The position numbers and the translations under genes are program-made. Positions 56,911-64,000 of a DNA stretch of 64,000 bases are shown here, in pieces. Positions within the stretch are counted from its first letter, which is position 1, and each line of letters begins with the position of its first letter. This DNA comes from Pseudomonas sp. S04 (GTDB lineage: Bacteria > Pseudomonadota > Gammaproteobacteria > Pseudomonadales > Pseudomonadaceae). The stretch covers positions 4,656,001-4,720,000 of the forward strand of contig NZ_CP019427.1 of the NCBI RefSeq assembly GCF_009834545.1. The letters run 5' to 3'. The notes under the pieces were generated by a model. That model worked only from the letters and a program-made list of their open reading frames with translations. It did no database searches and was not told the origin of the DNA.

Positions 56911-57933
56911 ATGAACCACAGCATCGACCAACGCCACCGCGACGCCGATCTTTTTGGCCTGCTCTACGGGTTCAGCTTTCGCCCCGGCGAACCCGCTCGG
57001 GAAATCACCTCGGCCCAGGCCCTGCAGCGCCTGCAACAGCCCGACAGTGCCGATGAGTTTCTCTGGCTGCACCTGAACCTGGCCCACGCGGCCTGCGAGC
57101 GCTGGATGAAAGCGCACCTGGCGTTACCCGAAGAATTCTTCGAAGCCCTGCATGAGGGCTCGCGCTCGACCCGCATCGAGCACGTCGACTCGGCCTTGCT
57201 GGCGGTGGTCAACGATGTGGTGTTCAACCTCAGCAACCTGGTGTCATCGGATGTCTCGACCCTGTGGGTCTGCGCCCGCAGTCGGCTGATCATCAGCGCA
57301 CGCCTGCAACCGCTGCACTCGGTGGACAAACTGCGCTCCTCGGTCAAGGCCGGTGAGCGCTTTCGCTCACCCCTGGAGTTGCTGGTGCATCTGCTGCGCG
57401 ACCAGGGCGAGGTGCTGACCCAGATCGTGCGCAAGACCAGCCTCAGCGTGGATCAGGTCGAGGACCAGTTGCTGTCCTCGCGACTGTCCACCAACCGTGC
57501 CGAACTCGGTGCCAACCGTCGCGTGCTGGTGCGCCTGCAACGCCTGCTGGCGCTGGAACCCGGTTCCCTGCTGCGCCTGCTCAACCGTCCGCCGCAGTGG
57601 TTGCAGAAGGACGACGTCAAGGAGCTGCGCAAATCCACCGAAGAATTTGCGCTGATCATCAATGACCTCACGGCCCTGGGCGAGCGGATCAAGCTGCTGC
57701 AGGAGGAAATCGCCGCCAACCTCAACGAACAGAGCAACCGCACCCTGTTCACCCTGACCGTGGTCACCGTACTGGCCCTGCCGATCAATATCATTGCCGG
57801 CTTCTTCGGCATGAACGTCGGCGGCGTACCGCTGTCTGGCGACCCGCACGGGTTCTGGGTGTTGGTGGCGCTGGTCGCCAGCTTTACCGTGATTGCCGGA
57901 CGCTGGGCGTTTCGCAAGCGTGGGGATTACTGA
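56911..57933 (+). CDS. zntB: CorA/ZntB-type divalent-metal transporter
   Basis: This 340-residue protein has a long soluble N-terminus (about 1-270) and two C-terminal membrane helices (about 281-303 and 311-330). The GMN loop is FFGMNVGGVPLSGDPHG. The GMNVGG form fits ZntB (Zn2+ transport) better than CorA (Mg2+); both are possible. The ATG at 56911 was chosen over 56884 by family start. It is divergent from the chemoreceptor, and convergent with the permease gene. Confidence 0.85.
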   Translation: MNHSIDQRHRDADLFGLLYGFSFRPGEPAREITSAQALQRLQQPDSADEFLWLHLNLAHAACERWMKAHLALPEEFFEALHEGSRSTRIEHVDSALLAVVNDVVFNLSNLVSSDVSTLWVCARSRLIISARLQPLHSVDKLRSSVKAGERFRSPLELLVHLLRDQGEVLTQIVRKTSLSVDQVEDQLLSSRLSTNRAELGANRRVLVRLQRLLALEPGSLLRLLNRPPQWLQKDDVKELRKSTEEFALIINDLTALGERIKLLQEEIAANLNEQSNRTLFTLTVVTVLALPINIIAGFFGMNVGGVPLSGDPHGFWVLVALVASFTVIAGRWAFRKRGDY

Positions 57934-57984
57934 CGCCGTCTGTGCACTGCGGCCGTTAATTCAGCCTCGCGGGCTCGACAGCTG

Positions 57985-59310
57985 CTACAAGGTTGGGGTC
58001 ACCACGGTTGTCGCCTGCCTGCGCGAGAGTGCGAACTGCAGCCCGAACGCCAGCACCCCGGTCAACGGCGCGGAGAAGCTGCTCAGCCCCGGACCGGCAA
58101 ACATCAGCATCAGCCCCAGCGCCGTGCCGCCAAACCACGCCACCAAACCTGCCGGGTTGTAGGCCGAGACACGCGCAAGCGACGCCACATCACTGCGCCC
58201 ATAGAGGATCTGCGCCAGCGCCACGCCGACCCAGGCCACCACAAAAATCCCTTGATAGGCCAGCGCCTTCAGCAGGTAGGCAAACACATCGGCCAGCATC
58301 AGGGCGTAGACGATCACCCCCACCGCCAGCGCCCACACCAGGTACGAACCCCGTACACCGAACCGGCCGAAAAACGCCTGCATGTTCAGCGTCGCCAGGT
58401 AGTAGTTGGCGGTGTTGATCCGGGTCTGCGTGGCCCAGACAAACAACAAGCCCCACAGCCCCATCAGTTGCAGGATTGCCATTACCACCGAGACTTCGTT
58501 CAACGCGCCCTCATGGGGAATGCTGCTGACCAGGTAAATCCCCGCCGCGCCATTGAGCAAAAAAGTCACCGCATAGAACGGCATGCCGAAGTTCCAACGG
58601 CCGTGGTACGTCTGATCCTCGGGTTTGCCGAAGCGGGCATAGTCGAAGGTGAAGAGCATCAACACCCAGACGCCCATGTACGCGACGAAGCAATCCCACC
58701 AGCCAAACGCACTGGGATTGGCCGGCCCGAAATCCAGCCACTGCGGCTGGTAACCGTAGCGACTGATGGACAAACCCACCGCCACCAGCAGACCGCCGAG
58801 ATAGATCGGCAATAACACGCCATTGAGCTTGTCCAGCCAGTGCTGCACGCTCCCCAGGATCATCGGCACGCTGTACAGCACCACCAGCAAGGCGGCCAGC
58901 GGGTAGACCAGTTCCGGGTACAAGTGGTTGAGCGCCACGGCGATCACCGAACCCTCGAACACCGCGTAGTAGATCGCCGTAGAAAAGAAGATCAGCGTCG
59001 CCAGGCAGGCACCGGTGCTGCCAAACAACAACCGCGAAAACAGCGCCACGGACAGGCCGCTGCGAATCGCAAACCGACTGAGCACACTGTTGATCAGCCC
59101 GTAGCTGAGCACCGACAGGAGCATGCCGATCAGCGCATTGCGGGAGCCATAGGATAAAGCCAGCGACGCGCCGACCACGATGTAGAACATGGCGCTGCAC
59201 ACGGCCCACCAGGCCATGGTCAGGGACAGTCGGCCCATGCGTGCGCCAGCGGGGACTGGGTGGTTGGCCGGGTCCTGCCCGGTTTGACTCGATTGCGATA
59301 AAGCAGCCAT
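57985..59310 (-). CDS. NCS1-family (cytosine/purine/allantoin/hydantoin) permease
   Basis: This 441-residue membrane protein has about 11-12 helices. It fits the nucleobase:cation symporter-1 family, with WWAVCSAMFYIVVGASLALSYG (split about 34-56) and WWDCFVAYMGVWVLMLFTFDYARFG (split about 202-227). Members carry cytosine, uracil, allantoin or hydantoin. It is the last gene of the pxpA-accB-accC-pxpB-pxpC unit (111-bp gap), so it probably imports that pathway's substrate. Confidence 0.87.
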   Translation of the reverse strand: MAALSQSSQTGQDPANHPVPAGARMGRLSLTMAWWAVCSAMFYIVVGASLALSYGSRNALIGMLLSVLSYGLINSVLSRFAIRSGLSVALFSRLLFGSTGACLATLIFFSTAIYYAVFEGSVIAVALNHLYPELVYPLAALLVVLYSVPMILGSVQHWLDKLNGVLLPIYLGGLLVAVGLSISRYGYQPQWLDFGPANPSAFGWWDCFVAYMGVWVLMLFTFDYARFGKPEDQTYHGRWNFGMPFYAVTFLLNGAAGIYLVSSIPHEGALNEVSVVMAILQLMGLWGLLFVWATQTRINTANYYLATLNMQAFFGRFGVRGSYLVWALAVGVIVYALMLADVFAYLLKALAYQGIFVVAWVGVALAQILYGRSDVASLARVSAYNPAGLVAWFGGTALGLMLMFAGPGLSSFSAPLTGVLAFGLQFALSRRQATTVVTPTL

Positions 59311-59421
59311 ATGCGTGAACTCCAGAACCAGTCAAAGGTTGAAGCGCGGGCAGCCGTCACCGCACCGAAGTGCGGCGTTGGCGTACCGTTTGGCATGGCC
59401 CGCGCGATGCGGCGGGCAGAA

Positions 59422-60396
59422 TCAGGAAGGGAACAGCTTGCTCAGGCAGCTGAGTTTTTTCTTGTAGGAACGTCGTGCTTCCAGCGCCTGCTCCAGGGTC
59501 ACCGCGACAAACCGCGCCTTCTGGTTGGGCTGCATCTGGCCGATCAGGTCGAGGTCGGCACTGATCACCGTACCAATCATCGCGTAGCCACCACCGGACA
59601 CCGCATCGCGGTGCAGCACGATCGGTTCGAGCCCGGCCGGAACCTGGATCGAGCCGATCGGGTAACAACTGTCGACGATGTTCGACGGATCGGAGCCGGC
59701 CCCGAACGGCTGCTCCCGGGGTTGGAAACTCAAGGCGCTGCCACCCTTGAAGCGATAGCCGATGCGGTCCGCCTCCGAGCCGACCGTCCAGGGCTCAGCG
59801 AAAAAGCTGCTGGCCGCTGCTTCGCTCAAGCGCTCGTAGTACAGGCCCGGCACCACCCGCAAGCTGATTTCGCCCCCCAGCGACTGCCGCAAGGCCATGG
59901 GCAGACTGGCCCCCGCACGGCTCTTGCCACTGGCAACACCCACCGGCAACTCGTCACCGGCGACCAAGCGGCGACCCTGGAACCCGCCCAGCGCTCCCAA
60001 CGCATAGGTTGAGCGACTGCCCAACACCAGCGGCACATCAATGCCACCGGCCACCGCCAAGTACGCGCGGGCACCGGCCTTGGGGAAATCAAAACGCAGC
60101 ACTTGGCCGGCCTTGACCGTGAACGCGGTGTCGGCATGCATTTCCACGCCATCGACCCGTGGTGTCATGTGCGCACCGCACACCGCCACCAACGCGTCTT
60201 CGGCAAACTCCAGCTCCGGCCCCAGCAGCGTGCACTCCAGCGCCGCTGCCCCGGCCGGGTTGCCCACCAGTTGGTTGGCGGCGCTCAAGGCGTATTGGTC
60301 GAGCGCACCGGAGGGCGGAATCCCCAGGTGGTAAAAACCTTCGCGGCCCAGGTCCTGTACCGAGGTGGCAAGACCGGGTTTGAGTACCTTGATCAT
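59422..60396 (-). CDS. pxpC: 5-oxoprolinase subunit C / biotin-dependent carboxyltransferase-like subunit
   Basis: This 324-residue protein of the AHS2/KipA family has the N-terminal LGREGFYHLGIPPSGALDQ, DFPKAGARAYLAVAGGIDVP and SGGYAMIGTVISADLDL, all intact. PxpC with PxpB and PxpA hydrolyses 5-oxoproline in E. coli, and the same domain forms part of urea carboxylase. It overlaps pxpB by 4 nt. Its combination here with biotin subunits leaves the substrate open. Confidence 0.92.
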   Translation of the reverse strand: MIKVLKPGLATSVQDLGREGFYHLGIPPSGALDQYALSAANQLVGNPAGAAALECTLLGPELEFAEDALVAVCGAHMTPRVDGVEMHADTAFTVKAGQVLRFDFPKAGARAYLAVAGGIDVPLVLGSRSTYALGALGGFQGRRLVAGDELPVGVASGKSRAGASLPMALRQSLGGEISLRVVPGLYYERLSEAAASSFFAEPWTVGSEADRIGYRFKGGSALSFQPREQPFGAGSDPSNIVDSCYPIGSIQVPAGLEPIVLHRDAVSGGGYAMIGTVISADLDLIGQMQPNQKARFVAVTLEQALEARRSYKKKLSCLSKLFPS

Positions 60397-61265
60397 GCCA
60401 GCACCTCCTGCAACGACTTGGGATAACCAACGGGGTCGGCGAGGAACGCGTCCAGGGAAAACTCCACCGGTCGAATCCGCAGGTCGAAGCGCCCCGCATC
60501 CACTTCGGCCACGGCCTGGTCATAGGCCGCGCGGTCCATGGGCTTGAACTGCACGATGTCGCCGGGGCGGAAAAACACCATGTGCTCTTTCAGGTACGCC
60601 AGGTTCTGCTGCGGATCGTAGATCGGTGCCGGCGTCACGCCAAACATCTGATAACCACCGGCGCCACGCACCGAGTAGATGCAGCCGAAGCAGCCGCCGT
60701 GGCCCAGGGTCAGCTTCGGCGTGTCGGTGCGCGGCCGCAGGTACTTGGGCACCTGTAACTGGCGCTCGCGCTCGACCATCTGGAACATGAACGGCAGGCC
60801 GGCGACAAAGCCGACCATCGAGACGAACCAGGGCGCACCACTGTGGGCGGCAATGAACGCATCGACGTCCGCCAGGCCATTGATTCGCGCCGCGTACTCC
60901 AGGTCCGTGGCACTCGGGTCCTGATGCCGGTCGCGAAAACGCATCAGGGTCTCGTGGGTCCAGGGGTCGTTGTAGAGCACCGGAATCTCGATGATCCGCG
61001 TGTGCAGGGTGCGTTCGGCAATCGCTTCGGCCTCTGCGCCCTTGACCGCTTCGAGCAGGTCATGGGGCGCGATGCGGTCCGGATCGAAGCGGATCTGGAA
61101 TGAGGCGTTGGCCAGGCACACATCCAGCACGCCATCCAGGGCCAGGCGCTCGACCGCACGGGTCACGGCCATGCCCTTGAAGAATGCTTCCAGAGACATG
61201 CTGTCACTGACTTCGGCGAACAGATGTTCATCGGCGCCAAAGCTGTAGCGGATCGGCTTGTTCAT
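60393..61265 (-). CDS. pxpB: 5-oxoprolinase subunit B / allophanate-hydrolase-subunit-1-like protein
   Basis: This 290-residue protein of the AHS1/KipI family has the C-terminal cyclophilin-like core: GFVAGLPFMFQMVERERQLQ is split by GG-rich GHGGCFGCIYSVRGAGGYQMFG, with VQFKPMDRAAYDQ after. It is longer than the typical 220-residue KipI; the N-terminal region (about 1-95) is also KipI-like. It overlaps accC and pxpC by 4 nt each, showing tight translational coupling. Confidence 0.9.
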   Translation of the reverse strand: MNKPIRYSFGADEHLFAEVSDSMSLEAFFKGMAVTRAVERLALDGVLDVCLANASFQIRFDPDRIAPHDLLEAVKGAEAEAIAERTLHTRIIEIPVLYNDPWTHETLMRFRDRHQDPSATDLEYAARINGLADVDAFIAAHSGAPWFVSMVGFVAGLPFMFQMVERERQLQVPKYLRPRTDTPKLTLGHGGCFGCIYSVRGAGGYQMFGVTPAPIYDPQQNLAYLKEHMVFFRPGDIVQFKPMDRAAYDQAVAEVDAGRFDLRIRPVEFSLDAFLADPVGYPKSLQEVLA

Positions 61266-62635
61266 GCTGCACCTCCACTGCGGCGCGCGGCCAGCCAGGT
61301 TTCCAGGGTGCCGGTGTGGAAGTCGGCGTCGTGCAGCCAGGGTTGCTCCAGCAGCTCGGCATGCAACCCCAGGGTCGTCGCCATGCCGCTCAAGCGGGTC
61401 TGGGCCACGGCAACCCGCGCCCGGGCCAACGCTTGGGCGCGGTCGCGACCGTGGACAATCAGCTTGGCCAGCAGCGAATCATAATACGGCGGCACCCGAT
61501 AGCCTTGATACAGATGGCTGTCGACCCGCACGCCCGGACCTTGCGGCCACGACAACGCTTCGACCAGGCCTGGGCTGGGGAAGAAGTCCCGCGCCGGGTC
61601 TTCGGCATTCAGGCGCATTTGCAGGGCCGCGCCATTGAGTCGGATATCACTCTGGCGCAAGCCCAATGGCTCGCCGCCGGCGATTCGCAACATCGCCTGA
61701 ACCAAGTCGATGCCGGTGATCAGCTCGCTGACCGGGTGCTCGACCTGGATCCGCGTGTTCATCTCGATGAAGAAGAACTCGCCGCTGGCGTCGTCATACA
61801 GGTACTCCAGGGTCCCGGCGCCTTGATAGCCGAGGGACTCGGTCAAGCGTACGGCGCTGGCACAGAGGGTTTCGCGCTGTTGCTGATCGAGGGCCGGCGA
61901 CGGCGCTTCCTCGAAGATCTTCTGCCGCCGCCGTTGCAGCGAACACTCGCGCTCGAACAGGTGCACCGCGTGTTTACCGTCGCCCAGCACCTGCACTTCA
62001 ATGTGCCGGGCACGGCTGATGAAACGCTCCAGGTACACCGCGCCATTGCCAAAGGCCGCCTGGGCTTCGCGCTGGGAACGGGGGAACTCTTCACGCAGTT
62101 GCGCGGGACTCTGCGCCAGGCGAATACCCCGTCCGCCACCACCGGCCGAGGCTTTGATCAGCAGGGGGAAACCCACCAGTTCGGCTGCCGCGAGTGCGGC
62201 CTCGACGTCAAACAACTCACCAGGCGAACCCGGCACCACCGGCACGCCCGCCGCTTGTGCGGTGCGACGCGCCTCGGCCTTGTCGCCCATGCGGCGGATC
62301 GTTTGTGGGCTGGGCCCGACAAAAATTGCCCCGGCGGCCTGGACCGCTTCGGCGAAGTCGGCGTTCTCCGAGAGAAACCCATAGCCTGGGTGCACCGCGT
62401 TGGCCCCAGTGGCCTTCAAGGCGCCCAGCAGGGCCTCGACATTCAGGTAGCTTTTGTCGGCACGGGCCGGGCCGAGCAGGTGCACTTCGTCGGCCAAACG
62501 CGCGGCCTGGGAATCGAGGTCTGCCTCACTGCACGCGGCAACGGTGGGAATTCCCAGTTCCTGGGCGGCGCGGATAATCCGCACGGCGATTTCGCCACGG
62601 TTGGCGACCAGCAGTTTCGTGATGCCTTGGGTCAT
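61262..62635 (-). CDS. Biotin carboxylase (AccC-like, operon-specific)
   Basis: This 457-residue biotin carboxylase subunit carboxylates biotin with bicarbonate and ATP. The N-terminal is KLLVANRGEIAVRIIRAAQ. The ATP-grasp glycine loop is KASAGGGGRGIRLA, and the catalytic segment FFFIEMNTRIQVEHPVSE. It is a second copy in addition to housekeeping accC, which is elsewhere in pseudomonads with accB. The ATG is 10 bp from the accB-like stop, and its end overlaps pxpB by 4 nt. Confidence 0.92.
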   Translation of the reverse strand: MTQGITKLLVANRGEIAVRIIRAAQELGIPTVAACSEADLDSQAARLADEVHLLGPARADKSYLNVEALLGALKATGANAVHPGYGFLSENADFAEAVQAAGAIFVGPSPQTIRRMGDKAEARRTAQAAGVPVVPGSPGELFDVEAALAAAELVGFPLLIKASAGGGGRGIRLAQSPAQLREEFPRSQREAQAAFGNGAVYLERFISRARHIEVQVLGDGKHAVHLFERECSLQRRRQKIFEEAPSPALDQQQRETLCASAVRLTESLGYQGAGTLEYLYDDASGEFFFIEMNTRIQVEHPVSELITGIDLVQAMLRIAGGEPLGLRQSDIRLNGAALQMRLNAEDPARDFFPSPGLVEALSWPQGPGVRVDSHLYQGYRVPPYYDSLLAKLIVHGRDRAQALARARVAVAQTRLSGMATTLGLHAELLEQPWLHDADFHTGTLETWLAARRSGGAA

Positions 62636-62645
62636 GATCGTGCCC

Positions 62646-62891
62646 TCACTCGTCGTCGAGTGTTGCGACGACCTGACCCGGTTCCACCGGATCGCCGTCT
62701 TCTACCAGGAATGCACTCAGGCGACCGGCCGTCCCGGCGGTCAGTTCGGAAAACTGCTTCATGACCTCGATCAGGCCAATCACCGTGTCGGCGCTGACCT
62801 GCGCACCGACCTCGACGAAGTTCGCCGACTCCGGCGTGGCTTTGCGATAGAAGGTCCCTGGGAGTGGGGTGATAACTGTGTGTTCGGCCAT
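62646..62891 (-). CDS. Biotin carboxyl carrier protein (short, operon-specific)
   Basis: This 81-residue biotinyl domain has the biotinylation motif GLIEVMKQFSELTAG with Lys45 as the acceptor; the usual AMK Ala is Val. It lacks the N-terminal extension of housekeeping AccB. It is the carrier for the adjacent biotin carboxylase, lying 93 bp after pxpA. Biotin-carrier domains of this size serve multi-subunit acyl or amide carboxylases. Confidence 0.92.
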   Translation of the reverse strand: MAEHTVITPLPGTFYRKATPESANFVEVGAQVSADTVIGLIEVMKQFSELTAGTAGRLSAFLVEDGDPVEPGQVVATLDDE

Positions 62892-62984
62892 GTCTGTTCC
62901 TTTTGGAATAGTTGTAGAAAGGCAGGCAAAAAATTCATCGATGGGCAGCCCGGACGTCTGTAGCGCCCGGTACCAAACCCAGCT

Positions 62985-63743
62985 TCAGCGAGGGGCGCGC
63001 ACCGTGATCCCGGCTGCGTCCAGCGCCTTGCGTGTCGCCTCGACCAACGCCAGGGCACCCGGCGTATCGCTGTGCAGGCAAATTGAGTCGAAGTCGATCG
63101 CCAGGTCCTGGCCCTCGACCGTGCGCACCAGGCCTTCCTGGCAGGCACGCAGCACTCGCGCGGCGACCTGGTCCGGATCGTGGGCGCGCACATTGCGGGT
63201 AAAGACAATGGAGCCGCTGAGGTCGTACTCGCGGTCGGCGTAGAACTCGCGAATCACCGGCTGGCCGAGTTCTGTCGCGACGCGCCAGATGACTGAGCCG
63301 GGCATGCAATACAGCAGCAGGTCGGGCTCCAGGCGCTGCAGGTTTTGCACCAGCAATCGGGCCGCTTCCTCGTCCCGTGCCAGGTGCATGTACAACGCGC
63401 CGTGGGGCTTGATGTGTTGCAGGGCCACGCCCTGGACTCGCGCCAGTTCGCGCAGGGCGCCGAGTTGATAGAGCATGTCGTCGACCAGCTCCTGGGCCGG
63501 TGCATTGATGTGCCGGCGACCGAAACCTACCAGGTCGCGGAACCCCGGGTGTGCGCCAATGGCCACGCCGAGGCGCTTGGCCTGTTCGACGGTGCGGCGC
63601 ATGGTACCGGGGTCGCCGGCATGGAAACCGGTGGCGATATTGGCCGAACTGATGAACCCCATCAGCTCAGTGTCGACACCATCGCCGATGGTCCATGGGC
63701 CGAATCCTTCACCCATGTCCGAATTGAAATCTACTGCCTGCAT
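62985..63743 (-). CDS. pxpA: 5-oxoprolinase subunit A (LamB/YcsF family)
   Basis: This 252-residue LamB/YcsF protein has an N-terminal [29 protein letters not shown], and [17 protein letters not shown], which are the family signatures. PxpA is the hydrolase subunit in 5-oxoproline cleavage. The ATG at 63743 was chosen because [11 protein letters not shown] begins the domain. It is the promoter-proximal gene of the leftward operon. The 126-bp gap to the LysR gene holds dyads likely used for control. Confidence 0.93.
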   Translation of the reverse strand: MQAVDFNSDMGEGFGPWTIGDGVDTELMGFISSANIATGFHAGDPGTMRRTVEQAKRLGVAIGAHPGFRDLVGFGRRHINAPAQELVDDMLYQLGALRELARVQGVALQHIKPHGALYMHLARDEEAARLLVQNLQRLEPDLLLYCMPGSVIWRVATELGQPVIREFYADREYDLSGSIVFTRNVRAHDPDQVAARVLRACQEGLVRTVEGQDLAIDFDSICLHSDTPGALALVEATRKALDAAGITVRAPR

Positions 63744-63828
63744 GACACGTGCTCCTGACGCTTGTGACTTCATGCAGGCCACGTTAAATTCCGCTCACCC
63801 CCCTTGGGAAGATCTATTAACAGATAGG

Positions 63829-63850
63829 GTATCTTCTGAAAAACAGATAC
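63829..63850. promoter_or_regulatory. LysR-type dyad between pxpA and lysR
   Basis: GTATCT (63829-63834) and AGATAC (63845-63850) form inverted arms, with further ATCT/AGAT pieces at 63812-63825. The layout of two half-site pairs in a short divergent gap fits a LysR regulator of the pxp operon. Confidence 0.5.
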
Positions 63851-63869
63851 CTGTTCGATCGGAGTCTCA

Positions 63870-64000
63870 ATGTCACTGACCCTGCGCCAGGTCCGCTATT
63901 TCGTCGCCACCGCCGAGATTGGGCAGATTTCCCAAGCGGCGATTCACTTGAATATCTCGCAGTCAGCGGTGACCACCGCGATCAAGGAGCTGGAGGGCAT
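63870..64000 (+). CDS. LysR-family regulator, 3' end outside window
   Basis: 43 codons are visible from the ATG at 63870. It starts MSLTLRQVRYFVATAEIG and reads into the HTH ISQAAIHLNISQSAVTTAIKELEG, the LysR DNA-binding signature. GATCGGAGTCTCA precedes it. Divergent placement from pxpA suggests that it controls that operon. The ligand-binding part lies outside the window. Confidence 0.88.
   Translation, partial: MSLTLRQVRYFVATAEIGQISQAAIHLNISQSAVTTAIKELEG

Overview
The window looks like a chromosomal segment of a fluorescent-group Pseudomonas. It is GC-rich, its genes are tightly packed, and several blocks keep the gene order of Pseudomonas aeruginosa: rlmD-cysM-two-component pair-gacS-ldhA, oprH-phoP-phoQ near dctA, nrdA beside an RstAB-like pair, and algU-mucA-mucB-mucD-nadB-ygfX/sdhE-ygfZ. 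The P. aeruginosa order is recalled, not searched.

Layout. 1-11.3 kb: rlmD (cut by the window edge), cysM, a PirRS-like sensor/regulator pair without the pirA receptor gene, the global sensor gacS, ldhA, two small conserved genes, a TlpA-like lipoprotein, and arsC-wrbA-DUF2069. 11.3-15.1 kb: an insertion-sequence island. A long imperfect inverted repeat has an IS3-family element between its arms, and its right arm is split by an IS4-family element with an 11-bp target duplication. 15.2-28.4 kb: a Tag-like glycosylase, ttcA, a Yip1 protein, a SprT protein, a CoA-transferase, dctA with a sigma-54-type promoter, an AraC regulator, phoQ-phoP-oprH with four phased PhoP-type repeats, a phosphopantetheinyl transferase, and an RstAB-like pair.

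28.4-42.7 kb: nrdA with paired NrdR boxes and a DnaA box, then the envelope-stress/alginate operon (algU-mucA-mucB and mucD; mucC is absent) driven by two AlgU-type promoters, nadB, ygfX/sdhE, ygfZ, an HDOD protein, and nrdB. The two ribonucleotide reductase subunits are therefore separated by about 9 kb. 42.8-57.9 kb: an accessory-looking stretch with an unknown protein carrying a Cys/His cluster, a small HTH gene behind a LexA box, an MBL hydrolase/TetR pair with a palindromic operator, a MASE2-GGDEF cyclase, DUF1003, a LysR regulator facing a glutamine-amidotransferase-like protein and a monooxygenase-fold protein, a secreted GDPD with an AraC regulator, a fatty-acid-hydroxylase-type membrane protein, PepSY, a GAF histidine kinase, a chemoreceptor and a ZntB/CorA-like transporter.

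58-64 kb: one leftward operon, pxpA-accB-accC-pxpB-pxpC-NCS1 permease, facing a LysR regulator that runs off the window. It joins a complete set of 5-oxoprolinase-type subunits to a stand-alone biotin carboxylase and biotin carrier, and is the best candidate for a poorly described catabolic system. No tRNA, rRNA or CRISPR array was seen.
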